Positions 35,443 to 45,440 are shown, counted from the first letter of the stretch. The stretch is 64,000 bases of DNA from Bradyrhizobium diazoefficiens (GCF_018131185.1 NZ_JAFCJE010000006.1:469595-533594); one strand, 5' to 3'. The notes: generated by a model from the letters alone, not told the origin. Translations and numbers: made by a program.

Positions 35443-36576
35443 ATGAGCGACGGCAAGACCGGACTGCAATTGCGTTCGCTGTTGAAGAAGAGCGGCGAGC
35501 TGGAATTGTCCCTCGTGAATGTCCCGACACCCGAGCCCGCCGACGACGAGGTCGTGGTTCGCGTCGAGGCGACCCCGATCAACCCGTCCGACCTGGGTCT
35601 CCTGATCGGGCCCGCCGACATGTCGGCTGCCAAGGCCTCCGGCACGAAGGAGATGCCGGTCATCACCGCGACCATGCCTGAAGCCGCGATGCGGATGATG
35701 GGAGCCCGGCTCGATCAGTCGCTGCCGGTCGGCAACGAGGGCGCCGGCACGGTGATCGGGGCCGGATCCTCGGATGCGGCCAAAGCCCTGATGGGCAAGA
35801 CGGTGTCGATGATCGGCGGCGCGATGTACACGCAGTACCGCGTGCTGAAGGTCCGCGACGTCATGGAGCTGCCGGCGGGCACCACGGCCGCCGACGGCGC
35901 GTCCTGGTTCGTCAATCCGCTGACTGCGCTCGGCATGACCGAGACGATGCGGCGCGAGAACCACAAGGCGCTCGTGCACACCGCCGCTGCGTCCAATCTC
36001 GGCCAGATGCTCAACAAGATCTGCATCAAGGACGGCATCGGCCTCGTCAACATCGTCAGGAGCAAGGAGCAGGCCGAGATCCTGCACAAGATCGGCGCCA
36101 GGCACGTCGTGGATTCCAGCGCGCCAGGCTTCATGGACGATCTCACCAATGCGCTGGTCGAGACCGGCGCCACCATCGCCTTCGATGCCATCGGCGGCGG
36201 CAAGCTGGCGAGCCAGATTCTGACCGCCATGGAAGTCGCGGCCAACAAGACCGCGAAGGAATACAGCCGCTACGGCTCCAACGTGTACAAGCAGGTCTAT
36301 ATCTACGGTAGCCTCGACACGCGTCCGACCGAGCTGAACCGCTCGTTCGGCCTGAGCTGGGGCGTCGGTGGCTGGCTGCTCACCCCGTTCCTCCAGAAGA
36401 TCGGCCCGGCCGAGATCGGTCGTCTGCGCCAGCGCGTCGCGTCCGAGCTCAAGACCACCTTCGCCAGCCATTACACCAAGGTGGTGTCGCTGCCCGAGGT
36501 GCTCGACCCCGCCAACATCGCCGTGTACGCCAAACGCGCCACCGGCGAAAAATTCCTCATTAACCCGAATAAATAA
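35443..36576 (+). CDS. quinone-oxidoreductase-like MDR-family dehydrogenase
   Basis: A 377-residue member of the medium-chain dehydrogenase/reductase superfamily. The GroES-like N-terminal domain (VVVRVEATPINPSDLGLLIG) and a Rossmann domain (ALVHTAAASNLGQMLNKICI; GLVNIVRSKEQAEILHKIGA) are present. The classical structural-zinc cysteines are absent, so it is probably a zinc-independent NAD(P)H oxidoreductase. The natural substrate is unknown. It lies 43 bases after eno with GGGAGG before the start. Confidence 0.8.
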   Translation: MSDGKTGLQLRSLLKKSGELELSLVNVPTPEPADDEVVVRVEATPINPSDLGLLIGPADMSAAKASGTKEMPVITATMPEAAMRMMGARLDQSLPVGNEGAGTVIGAGSSDAAKALMGKTVSMIGGAMYTQYRVLKVRDVMELPAGTTAADGASWFVNPLTALGMTETMRRENHKALVHTAAASNLGQMLNKICIKDGIGLVNIVRSKEQAEILHKIGARHVVDSSAPGFMDDLTNALVETGATIAFDAIGGGKLASQILTAMEVAANKTAKEYSRYGSNVYKQVYIYGSLDTRPTELNRSFGLSWGVGGWLLTPFLQKIGPAEIGRLRQRVASELKTTFASHYTKVVSLPEVLDPANIAVYAKRATGEKFLINPNK

Positions 36577-36615
36577 TCGTGATCTGCGACCGCAGGTCAC
36601 CGAAGGAGGGTCTTG

Positions 36616-36685
36616 CCTTCTGAGCGCGGCGGGAGATTATTCCGCCGCCATTTGAACGCGGAAAAGCCGCGGGGCGCTCAGAAGG
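36616..36685 (+). promoter_or_regulatory. leader hairpin that pairs with the ribosome binding site of the MBL-fold gene
   Basis: A perfect 12-bp inverted repeat has arms CCTTCTGAGCGC (36616-36627) and GCGCTCAGAAGG (36674-36685), enclosing an inner GCGGCGG/CCGCCGC hairpin (36626-36648) that overlaps the first arm by two bases. The 3' arm includes AGAAGG, the Shine-Dalgarno sequence of the gene starting at 36695. Pairing would hide it. The inner hairpin could alternatively be a terminator for the upstream gene. Confidence 0.55.
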
Positions 36686-36694
36686 GACCTCTTC

Positions 36695-37693
36695 ATGACT
36701 GATTTGAATCGCCGCCACCTGCTTGCAGGCGCCGCCGCGACGGGCGCGGCTGCCTTGACCGGGCTTGGGCCCATCACCGCCAGGGCCGCAGCGCCGCAAG
36801 CGGGGACGCAGGCGCCGGGCTTTTATCGCTACAAGGTCGGCAGCTACGAGTGCACCTCGATCAATGACGGTGCGCGCACCTTCCCGATGCCGGACAAATT
36901 CGTCGTCAATCTGTCGAAGGACGAAGCGCTGGCCGCAGGCGAGGCGGCCTACATGCCGAAGGGCATGGTCACGATCCCGTTCAACCCGCAGCTCATCAAT
37001 ACCGGCTCCAAGCTGGTGCTGATCGATACCGGCAACGGCATTGCCAATTTCGAGGCGAGCAAGGGCGCCGTCGGCCGCACATTGCAGAACCTCCAGGCTG
37101 CCGGCGTCGATCCCAAGAGCGTCGACGTCGTGCTGCTGTCGCATATGCACGGCGACCACATCAACGGCATCCGCCTGGCCGACGGCGCCCTGGCCTTTCC
37201 GAACGCGGAGGTCATGGTGCCCGGCAAGGAGTGGGAGTTCTGGACCAGTGAGGACAACGCCGCCAAAGCCGAGTCCAATCAGGGGCTGAAGAGCAATTTC
37301 GCCAACGTGAAGAAAACCTTCGCCGGTCTCGAGTCCAAGGTGACGAAGTACGAGTGGGGCAAGGAGGTCGCGCCGGGCATCACCTCCATCGCAACGCCGG
37401 GCCACACGCCCGGCCACACCTCGTTTGCGGTTGCATCGGGCAATTCCAAGGTGCTGATCCAGTCCGACGTCACCAACATCCCGGAATTCTTCCTGCGCAA
37501 TCCGGACTGGCACGTCGCGTTCGACATGGATGCTGCGATGGCGCAGGAGACGCGTCACAAATTCTACGACATGGCGGCTGCGGAGAAGGCGACCGTGGTC
37601 GGCTTCCACTTCTCGTTCCCGTCGGTCGGCCATGTCGAGAAGGACGGCGCCAAGTATCGCCTGATCCGGGCGGCGTGGAATCCGACGCTCTGA
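36695..37693 (+). CDS. exported metallo-beta-lactamase-fold hydrolase
   Basis: A 332-residue protein with a twin-arginine-type signal (NRRHLLAGAAATGAAALTGLG, cleavage near ARAAA). The metal-binding motif is LSHMHGDHINGI, with later ligand candidates in TPGHTPGHTSF, QSDVTN and GFHFSFPSVGH. The family includes lactonases and related hydrolases; the substrate is not known. The leader hairpin upstream may control translation. A terminator follows at 37722-37741. Confidence 0.88.
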   Translation: MTDLNRRHLLAGAAATGAAALTGLGPITARAAAPQAGTQAPGFYRYKVGSYECTSINDGARTFPMPDKFVVNLSKDEALAAGEAAYMPKGMVTIPFNPQLINTGSKLVLIDTGNGIANFEASKGAVGRTLQNLQAAGVDPKSVDVVLLSHMHGDHINGIRLADGALAFPNAEVMVPGKEWEFWTSEDNAAKAESNQGLKSNFANVKKTFAGLESKVTKYEWGKEVAPGITSIATPGHTPGHTSFAVASGNSKVLIQSDVTNIPEFFLRNPDWHVAFDMDAAMAQETRHKFYDMAAAEKATVVGFHFSFPSVGHVEKDGAKYRLIRAAWNPTL

Positions 37694-37721
37694 GCGGGGT
37701 CAGTATCCGTGCGCAAGGATC

Positions 37722-37741
37722 GGGCCGCCCCTTGGCGGCCC
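37722..37741 (+). terminator. terminator of the MBL-fold gene
   Basis: An 8-bp GC stem (GGGCCGCC, loop CCTT, GGCGGCCC) followed by GAATTGTCT, 28 bases past the stop codon. Confidence 0.6.
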
Positions 37742-37871
37742 GAATTGTCTGAACCATCTGCTTTCGCGAAACGCTACGTTTCCAAATCGGACCGGTTCAT
37801 GCACTTGCATCCATCGGTCCGGATCGCTTAAGTGCCATCACGCATTTCCCTCAAGGTTTCAAGGACACCTC

Positions 37872-38423
37872 ATGGCCTACAACGTCGTCACGATCGCCGG
37901 CAGCCTGCGCAAGGAGAGCTTTTCGCTGAAGATCGCCAACGCGCTCGCCAAGCTTGCGCCAAGCTCGCTCAAGCTCGAGGTCATCACACCTGCGGGCATC
38001 TCGTTCTTCAACCAGGACCTCGAAGGCGCGCCGCCCGCGGACTGGCTGGCCTTCCGCGACAAGCTCCAGAAATCGAACGGCGTCCTGTTCGTCACCCCCG
38101 AATATAATCGCTCGATCCCGGGCGTCCTCAAGAACGCCATCGACGTCGCCTCGCGCCCCTATGGCAAGAGCTCGCTCCTCGGGAAGCCGGTCGGCATCGT
38201 CTCGAACTCGCCGGGCCCGCTCGGCGGCGTCAGCGCTGCGAAGCATCTGCAGAACATCCTGCCGGGTATTTCCGGCTCGCTGCTCCAGCAGCCGGAAATC
38301 TATCTCAACGCCGTCGGCGATGCGTTCGACGCGAACGGAGAACTGACCAAGGACTCCCTGAAAACGGTGCTGCAGCAATACATCGACGCCTTCGCCGCGC
38401 ACGTGGCGAAACATCAGGGCTGA
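37872..38423 (+). CDS. NADPH-dependent FMN reductase
   Basis: A 183-residue flavodoxin-fold protein of the chromate/quinone reductase group. It has IAGSLRKESFSLKIANAL (FMN phosphate loop), FVTPEYNRSIPGVLKNAID and GPLGGVSAAKHL motifs. It probably reduces quinones or other electrophiles with NAD(P)H as a protective enzyme. It is monocistronic. Confidence 0.9.
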   Translation: MAYNVVTIAGSLRKESFSLKIANALAKLAPSSLKLEVITPAGISFFNQDLEGAPPADWLAFRDKLQKSNGVLFVTPEYNRSIPGVLKNAIDVASRPYGKSSLLGKPVGIVSNSPGPLGGVSAAKHLQNILPGISGSLLQQPEIYLNAVGDAFDANGELTKDSLKTVLQQYIDAFAAHVAKHQG

Positions 38424-38438
38424 GCCCGTACTCTCTCC

Positions 38439-38524
38439 GTCATGGCCGGGCTTGTCCCGGCCATCTACGTCTTTGCCCACGCACCGAAGAACGTGGATGC
38501 CCGGGACAAGCCCGGGCATGACGA
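38439..38524. repeat. Bradyrhizobium-type intergenic palindromic repeat, copy A
   Basis: The outer arms GTCATGGCCGGGCTTGTCCC and a matching inverted arm ending GCCCGGGCATGAC enclose about 40 bases. From memory, near-identical elements are scattered through Bradyrhizobium intergenic regions. Here it sits between the FMN reductase gene and ftsB. Confidence 0.65.
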
Positions 38525-38578
38525 CGGGAGTGGCCTGGAATTAGCACTCCCTTAACCAACTTGTCCCATCTTCCCAAG

Positions 38579-38896
38579 ATGGTCTCCCGCGCGCGTCTGA
38601 AATCGATTCTGACCGGCCTTGCCCTCTACGCGATGGCGATCGCCATCGTCGGCTATTTCGGCGTCAACGCCTATACCGGCAAATACGGCCTCAACGCCCG
38701 CCAGGAACTCGACCAGGAGATCATCGCGCTGACCAGCGAACTGGCCCAGCTCAAGCGCGAGCGCGCCAGGAGCGAGCAGCGGGTATCGCTGCTGCGCACG
38801 TCGAGGATTGATCCGGACATGCTGGACGAGCGGGCGCGCTACCAGCTCGACTATGTCAATCCGCATGACCTCGTTCGGATGATCCCGGCGAAGTAG
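38579..38896 (+). CDS. ftsB: FtsB/DivIC-type septum formation initiator
   Basis: A small bitopic division protein of 105 residues. One helix (about 11-33, LTGLALYAMAIAIVGYFGVNAY) is followed by a periplasmic coiled coil (LDQEIIALTSELAQLKRERARSEQRV) and the conserved RIDPDMLDERARYQL end. It bridges FtsL and FtsQ in the divisome. The position between eno and pdhA is the usual one in alphaproteobacteria, here widened by redox genes. Confidence 0.88.
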   Translation: MVSRARLKSILTGLALYAMAIAIVGYFGVNAYTGKYGLNARQELDQEIIALTSELAQLKRERARSEQRVSLLRTSRIDPDMLDERARYQLDYVNPHDLVRMIPAK

Positions 38897-39052
38897 CGTT
38901 TTCCGAAGCTTTCGAAAACTGAGACGAAAGCTGCTGCCGAAATCCGCCCCGCCGTGCCGTCTCGCTCCTGCGAAGGTCGTAGGCCCCCGAACCGGAGTCC
39001 GCCTTGACGGCAGCGCCGCAGCGGGCCCATGGCTTCTGTCGCGGTCGCCAAG

Positions 39053-39066
39053 TTGACGCAGATCAA
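39053..39066 (+). promoter_or_regulatory. FixK/FNR-type box, site 3
   Basis: TTGACGCAGATCAA matches TTGA-N6-TCAA, 47 bases before the start of the GAF/Fis regulator. A class II promoter would begin near 39101, leaving a very short leader with the GGAGGAG ribosome binding site. Confidence 0.6.
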
Positions 39067-39113
39067 TCAGGCCGCGCCCGCACGTTCTAGTCTGTCACCC
39101 GGAGGAGACTGTG

Positions 39114-40073
39114 ATGAATGGGACAATGCCCCGGCATCACGCGGCCCGTGTCGAGGCCGCCATCGCGTCAGGCCAGGCGGCACGATCCGCGCTCGTGGCC
39201 TCGTGGCGCCGTTCGTCCCGATTGCATCATCTCGATCCCGGCGGCCGCAGCTCACCGATGCGGCTGACCGATGCCGAGCTGCATCAGGCGCGCGAGCGTG
39301 TCGCGCCGCTGCTGGCCGCCGCGCAAGGCGTGATGGACCGGCTCTATCAGGCCGTCGGTGCGAGCGGCTGCTGCGTGCTGCTCGCCGACGGGGAGGGCGT
39401 GCCGGTCGATCGCCGCGGCACGGCGGCGGACGACGCGACGTTTCAGTCCTGGGGCCTGTGGACCGGCGCGCTCTGGAGCGAGGAGCACGAGGGCACCAAC
39501 GGCATCGGCACCTGCCTCGTCGAGCAGCGTCCGCTGACGATCGACCGTGATCAGCATTTCTTCACCCGCAACACGCTTCTGAGCTGCAGCGCCGTTCCGA
39601 TCTACGACCATGAGGCGGCGCTCGCGGGCGTGCTCGACGTGTCCTCCTGCCGCGCTGACCGGACCGATGCATTCTCCAGCCTGATCGCGCTGGCGGCAGG
39701 CGAGGCGGCCAAGCGCATCGAGGCCGATCTGTTCCGCCGGGCCTTCGCCCATGCCCGCATCGTGCTGACGCAAGCTGCGGACGGCCAATGCGCAGGCCTC
39801 GTCGCGGTCGATGCGGACGATCTCGTGATCGGCGCGACCCGCTCCGCCCGGGTGGCGCTCGGCATTGCCCCCGGCCGGGCATTGCAGCCGGTGCCCGCGG
39901 CCGATCTGCTCGGCGGCGATACCGCGCGCGATCATCTGGCCGGCGGCCAACGCGCCGTGGTGCAGCGGGCGCTGCTCCGCGCCGGCGGCAATGTCTCGGC
40001 GGCCGCCAAGGCCCTCGGCGTCAGCCGTGCAACCCTGCACAGGAAGCTGAAGCGGTTCGAACTGAACCACTGA
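39114..40073 (+). CDS. GAF-domain transcription activator with Fis-type HTH (AcoR-like, without AAA+ domain)
   Basis: The 319-residue protein has an N-terminal AcoR-type region and GAF domain (about 60-200, with WSEEHEGTNGIGTCLVEQRP). The Fis-type DNA-binding helix pair lies at the end (GGNVSAAAKALGVSRATLHRKL). The central AAA+ domain needed to activate sigma-54 polymerase is missing. It probably controls the aldehyde dehydrogenase gene 316 bases downstream, which has a perfect dyad in its promoter region. A FixK-type box precedes it, so oxygen limitation may feed in. GTG at 39111 is an alternative start. Confidence 0.85.
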   Translation: MNGTMPRHHAARVEAAIASGQAARSALVASWRRSSRLHHLDPGGRSSPMRLTDAELHQARERVAPLLAAAQGVMDRLYQAVGASGCCVLLADGEGVPVDRRGTAADDATFQSWGLWTGALWSEEHEGTNGIGTCLVEQRPLTIDRDQHFFTRNTLLSCSAVPIYDHEAALAGVLDVSSCRADRTDAFSSLIALAAGEAAKRIEADLFRRAFAHARIVLTQAADGQCAGLVAVDADDLVIGATRSARVALGIAPGRALQPVPAADLLGGDTARDHLAGGQRAVVQRALLRAGGNVSAAAKALGVSRATLHRKLKRFELNH

Positions 40074-40101
40074 GCCCTGCTGCTTTCCTCGAACTCTGAT
40101 C

Positions 40102-40250
40102 TCGTGCCCCGGACGCAGCGCAGCGCGTCGCCCTTGCGACGTGGTGCGCTGCTGAGCCGGGGCCCACGTCTCTGCATCCTCAGGTCTCGCCTTCTGGGTC
40201 CCGGCTCTGCGCGGCAACGCGAAAAGCGTTGCAGCGCGTCCGGGACACGA
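40102..40250. repeat. Bradyrhizobium-type intergenic repeat, copy B
   Basis: A GC-rich element begins TCGTGCCCCGGACGCAGCGC and ends with the inverted form GCAGCGCGTCCGGGACACGA. Smaller dyads lie inside. From memory, this class is common in Bradyrhizobium. It occupies half of the gap between the GAF/Fis regulator and the aldehyde dehydrogenase. Confidence 0.65.
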
Positions 40251-40252
40251 TC

Positions 40253-40276
40253 ACCTGTCGCAGAACTGCGACAGGT
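40253..40276 (+). promoter_or_regulatory. perfect 24-base dyad upstream of the aldehyde dehydrogenase
   Basis: ACCTGTCGCAG and CTGCGACAGGT are exact inverted copies separated by AA. It lies 114 bases before the start codon at 40390. The TGTC...GACA core resembles upstream activator sites of Fis-type (AcoR-like) regulators, so the neighbouring GAF/Fis protein is the likely binder. Confidence 0.6.
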
Positions 40277-40389
40277 CGGCCTCGCCATCGTTCCCGCCAG
40301 GGCTGACAGAAAACGCCTCCCGCAGCATCGTCCGCGCAAGTCGCGACCACGCGACGAATTGCGCAAACAGCAAACATCGGGAGTGATCA

Positions 40390-41907
40390 ATGAACAAGGT
40401 GGAATTCCTCAGCGTCACCAAAGTTCCCTTCGCCGAACGCTACGACAATTTCATCGGCGGCAAGTTCGTCGCGCCGATATCAGGCAAATATTTCGACAAC
40501 GCCTCGCCCGTGAACGGCCAGATCGTCTGCAAGATCGCGCGGTCCGACGCGCAGGACGTCGAGGCCGCCCTCGACGCGGCGCATGCCGCCAAGGCCGCCT
40601 GGGGCCGCACCAGCGTCGCCGAGCGCGCCGCTGTCCTGAACCGGATCGCAGATCGCATGGAAGACAATCTCGAGCGTCTCGCCATCGCCGAGACCTGGGA
40701 CAACGGCAAGCCGATCCGTGAGACCCGCGCCGCCGACATTCCGCTCGCCATCGATCACTTCCGCTACTTCGCCGGCGTCGTGCGCGCCCAGGAAGGCTCG
40801 ATCGGCGAGATCGACCACGACACCATCGCCTATCATTTCCACGAACCGCTCGGCGTCGTCGGCCAGATCATCCCCTGGAACTTCCCGCTGCTGATGGCCT
40901 GCTGGAAGCTCGCGCCCGCGCTCGCCGCCGGCAATTGCGTCGTGCTCAAGCCCGCCGAGCAGACCCCGGCCTCGATCATGGTCTGGGCCGAACTCATTGC
41001 CGACATCCTGCCACCGGGCGTGCTCAACATCGTCAACGGCTTTGGCCTCGAGGCCGGCAAGCCGCTGGCCTCCAGCCCACGCATCGCCAAGATCGCCTTC
41101 ACCGGCGAGACATCGACGGGCCGGCTGATCATGCAGTACGCCAGCCAGAACCTCATTCCAGTCACGCTGGAGCTGGGGGGCAAGTCGCCCAACATCTTCT
41201 TCAACGACGTCACCGCCGAGGACGACGATTTCTTCGACAAGGCAATCGAAGGCTTCGTCATGTTCGCGCTGAACCAGGGCGAGGTCTGCACCTGTCCGAG
41301 CCGGGCGCTGGTTCATGCCGACATCTATGACCGCTTCATGGAGCGGGCGCTGAAGCGCGTCGCGGCGATCAAGCAGGGCGACCCGCGTGCGGCCGATACC
41401 ATGATCGGCGCCCAGGCATCCAGCGAGCAGCTGGCGAAGATCCTCTCCTACATCGATATCGGCAAGCAGGAGGGCGCCAAGGTGCTCGCTGGCGGCGGAC
41501 GCGCCGAACTCGGCGGCGATCTCTCGGGTGGCTTCTACGTCCAGCCGACGGTGTTCGAGGGCCACAACAAGATGCGGATCTTCCAGGAGGAGATCTTCGG
41601 GCCCGTGGTTTCGGTCACGACCTTCAAGACCGACGAGGAAGCGCTCGAAATCGCCAACGACACGCTCTATGGCCTCGGGGCCGGCGTCTGGAGCCGCGAC
41701 GCCAACCGCTGCTACCGCTTCGGCCGGGCGATTCAGGCCGGCCGCGTCTGGACCAACTGCTACCATGCCTATCCCGCGCATGCGGCGTTCGGCGGTTACA
41801 AGCAGTCGGGCGTCGGTCGCGAGACCCACAAAATGATGCTCGATCATTATCAGCAGACCAAGAACCTCCTGGTCAGCTACAGCCCGAAGAAGCTCGGCTT
41901 CTTCTGA
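40390..41907 (+). CDS. NAD-dependent aldehyde dehydrogenase, ExaC/AcoD-like
   Basis: Oxidises acetaldehyde or similar aldehydes to acids. The 505-residue protein has the Rossmann motif FTGETSTGR, the catalytic Glu in LELGGKSPN and the catalytic Cys in NQGEVCTCPSR. The C-terminus (TKNLLVSYSPKKLGFF) is typical of the ExaC/AcoD group that acts in ethanol and acetoin use. The upstream GAF/Fis regulator and dyad suggest substrate induction. Confidence 0.93.
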   Translation: MNKVEFLSVTKVPFAERYDNFIGGKFVAPISGKYFDNASPVNGQIVCKIARSDAQDVEAALDAAHAAKAAWGRTSVAERAAVLNRIADRMEDNLERLAIAETWDNGKPIRETRAADIPLAIDHFRYFAGVVRAQEGSIGEIDHDTIAYHFHEPLGVVGQIIPWNFPLLMACWKLAPALAAGNCVVLKPAEQTPASIMVWAELIADILPPGVLNIVNGFGLEAGKPLASSPRIAKIAFTGETSTGRLIMQYASQNLIPVTLELGGKSPNIFFNDVTAEDDDFFDKAIEGFVMFALNQGEVCTCPSRALVHADIYDRFMERALKRVAAIKQGDPRAADTMIGAQASSEQLAKILSYIDIGKQEGAKVLAGGGRAELGGDLSGGFYVQPTVFEGHNKMRIFQEEIFGPVVSVTTFKTDEEALEIANDTLYGLGAGVWSRDANRCYRFGRAIQAGRVWTNCYHAYPAHAAFGGYKQSGVGRETHKMMLDHYQQTKNLLVSYSPKKLGFF

Positions 41908-41923
41908 TCGGACGGTGCGGCGA

Positions 41924-41948
41924 GGGCGGCGCCATTTCGGCGCCGTCC
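41924..41948 (+). terminator. hairpin downstream of the aldehyde dehydrogenase
   Basis: A 10-bp stem with one G-U pair (GGGCGGCGCC, loop ATTTC, GGCGCCGTCC) 17 bases after the stop codon. There is no T-run after it. Confidence 0.45.
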
Positions 41949-42176
41949 GCTCTGAAGGCCGGGATTGGCGTGGCCCATCGTTCTTGATCCGATCACGAAT
42001 CTGCGCACGTGCGTGAAGCGCATGGATTTGTTGCCCGATCGGCGCCAAAGATTTTGCAATATTTCGACAACGTTGCACTGCGGCATAATGAAAGTCGTGC
42101 CATGTCGCCGCGGTGCTTTCCAAGGGCGTTTGACTTGGGTTAGAGAGGGCGAAGTTTTCTCTGACCCGGAATTCCT

Positions 42177-43199
42177 ATGGCCGCACCCAAGAAAGCCGCC
42201 GCAAGCACTCCACAGGACAAGCCCGACGGCGGTTCGCCCCCGGAATTCACCAGGGAGCAGGAGCTCAAGGCGCTCCGCGACATGCTCCTGATCCGGCGGT
42301 TCGAGGAAAAGGCCGGCCAGCTCTACGGCATGGGCGCGATCGGCGGCTTCTGCCATCTCTATATCGGCCAGGAGGCCGTGGTGGTCGGCATGCAGATGGC
42401 CCTGAAGCGGGGCGATCAGGTCATCACCGGCTATCGCGATCACGGTCACATGCTCGCCACCGGCATGGACGCCAACGGCGTCATGGCCGAGCTCACGGGT
42501 CGCCGCGGCGGCTATTCCAAGGGCAAGGGCGGCTCCATGCACATGTTCAGCAAGGAGAAGCACTTTTACGGCGGCCACGGCATCGTTGGCGCCCAGGTCT
42601 CCCTCGGCACCGGGCTCGCCTTCGCCAACAGCTATCGCGGCAACGACAATGTCAGCGTCACCTATTTCGGCGACGGCGCGGCCAATCAGGGCCAGGTCTA
42701 CGAGAGCTTCAACATGGCGGAGCTCTGGAAGCTGCCGGTGGTCTACGTCATCGAGAACAACCGCTACGCCATGGGCACCTCGGTCTCGCGCGCCTCGGCG
42801 CAGCAGGATTTTTCCAAGCGCGGCGCGTCCTTCAACATCCCCGGCAAGCAGGTCGACGGCATGGACGTCCGCGCCGTGAAGGCTGCCGGCGAAGAGGCGG
42901 TGGCCTGGTGCCGCGCCGGCAAGGGCCCCTACATCCTCGAAATGCAGACCTACCGCTACCGCGGTCACTCGATGTCCGACCCTGCAAAATATCGCACGCG
43001 CGAGGAGGTCGAGAAAGTCCGCCACGACCAGGATCCGATCGAGCAGGTGCGTAACCGCCTGCTCGCGGCCAAGGTCAGCGAGCAGGATCTGAAGGCGATC
43101 GACGCCGAGGTGCGTGACATCGTCAACGCCTCCGCCGATTTCGCCCAGCATGATCCCGAGCCGGATGCAGCCGAGCTCTGGACCGACATTTACCGCTGA
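42177..43199 (+). CDS. pdhA: pyruvate dehydrogenase E1 alpha subunit
   Basis: Thiamine-diphosphate-dependent decarboxylation of pyruvate, as an alpha2beta2 E1. The 340-residue subunit has the ThDP motif GDGAANQGQVYESFNMAELW ending near NN, and the phosphorylation-loop-like YRYRGHSMSDP. An Ala/Lys/Pro-rich N-terminus (MAAPKKAAAS) precedes the fold. It opens the pdh cluster. The 269-base leader holds a hairpin and a possible promoter (TTCGAC near 42061, CATAAT near 42082), which I rate as weak. Confidence 0.97.
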   Translation: MAAPKKAAASTPQDKPDGGSPPEFTREQELKALRDMLLIRRFEEKAGQLYGMGAIGGFCHLYIGQEAVVVGMQMALKRGDQVITGYRDHGHMLATGMDANGVMAELTGRRGGYSKGKGGSMHMFSKEKHFYGGHGIVGAQVSLGTGLAFANSYRGNDNVSVTYFGDGAANQGQVYESFNMAELWKLPVVYVIENNRYAMGTSVSRASAQQDFSKRGASFNIPGKQVDGMDVRAVKAAGEEAVAWCRAGKGPYILEMQTYRYRGHSMSDPAKYRTREEVEKVRHDQDPIEQVRNRLLAAKVSEQDLKAIDAEVRDIVNASADFAQHDPEPDAAELWTDIYR

Positions 43200-43228
43200 A
43201 CGCGCGCAAGCTTTCCCTTGGAGTCGAT

Positions 43229-44617
<1,389 letters not shown>

Positions 44618-44620
44618 ATC

Positions 44621-44923
44621 ATGGCGGGCCCGAAGGAGCAGCCACTGCCGCCGGACGTCATGGCCCGCGACGACGCGGTCGAGATCCTGCGCGTGTTCGT
44701 GCTGGATGGCGGACTATCGATGGCGTTCCAGCGCGCCTTCGAGGAGCCAGACATGTGGGGCTTGCTGCTCGTCGATCTCGCCCGCCACGCCGCGCGCGCC
44801 TATGCGCGCGAGAGCGATTATACCGAAGAGGACGCCCTGAACCGGATCCTGGAGATGTTCCAGGCCGAGATCGAGCGTCCGACCGACACCGGCACCACGA
44901 CGCCGCGCGGCAAGGGACACTGA
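44621..44923 (+). CDS. DUF5076-type small protein in the pdh cluster
   Basis: A 100-residue soluble helical protein (EQPLPPDVMARDDAVEILRVFVLDGGLSM) with the family's WGLLLVDLARHAARAYA and IEMFQ-like end. Function is unknown. It starts three bases after pdhB and is followed two bases later by the deaminase gene, so it is made with the complex and may be an accessory factor; this is inference. Confidence 0.8.
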   Translation: MAGPKEQPLPPDVMARDDAVEILRVFVLDGGLSMAFQRAFEEPDMWGLLLVDLARHAARAYARESDYTEEDALNRILEMFQAEIERPTDTGTTTPRGKGH

Positions 44924-44925
44924 CC

Positions 44926-45378
44926 ATGGCAATCGAACCCCATCACTTCGATTTCATGCTGGAGGCGATCCGCGAGGCGGAGGCTTCGATCGCGCAGGGC
45001 GGCCTGCCGATCGGCGCCGTGCTGACGCGTGACAACAAGATCATCGCCCGCGGTCACAACAACCGCGTGCAGGAGAACAATCCGATTTTGCACGGCGAGA
45101 TGAGCTGCCTGCGCGAGGCCGGTGCGATCTCGTTCCACGACACCGTCATGTACACGACGTTGTCGCCATGCTCGATGTGCGCGGGCGCGCTCGGGTTGTT
45201 CAAGGTGAAGCTGGTGGTGATCGGAGAGTCCGTCACCTTCGAGGGATCCAAGGACATCCTCGACAAGTTCGGCATCCCCTGGATCGACCTTGCCGACGAC
45301 CGCTCCATCACCATGATGAAGAATTGGCGTTCCAATCCCGCCAATGAGCGCCTGTGGCAGGGCGACATCGGCAACTAA
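44926..45378 (+). CDS. zinc-dependent cytosine/nucleoside deaminase, resembling fungal Fcy1
   Basis: The 150-residue cytidine-deaminase-fold protein has the zinc site LHGEMSCL (His ligand and catalytic Glu) and PCSMCAGA (two Cys ligands). Its order of motifs, including MYTTLSPCSMC, the following VVIGE and the end QGDIGN, resembles yeast cytosine deaminase Fcy1 more than tRNA adenosine deaminase TadA, from memory. The substrate may be cytosine or another base. Its location between pdhB and pdhC is unusual. Confidence 0.85.
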   Translation: MAIEPHHFDFMLEAIREAEASIAQGGLPIGAVLTRDNKIIARGHNNRVQENNPILHGEMSCLREAGAISFHDTVMYTTLSPCSMCAGALGLFKVKLVVIGESVTFEGSKDILDKFGIPWIDLADDRSITMMKNWRSNPANERLWQGDIGN

Positions 45379-45440
45379 ACCTGGTCTGTTCGTCTTCGCT
45401 TTTGGAGACGAATTTTTGCAAAGTTCTTCTTGAGGTCAGC

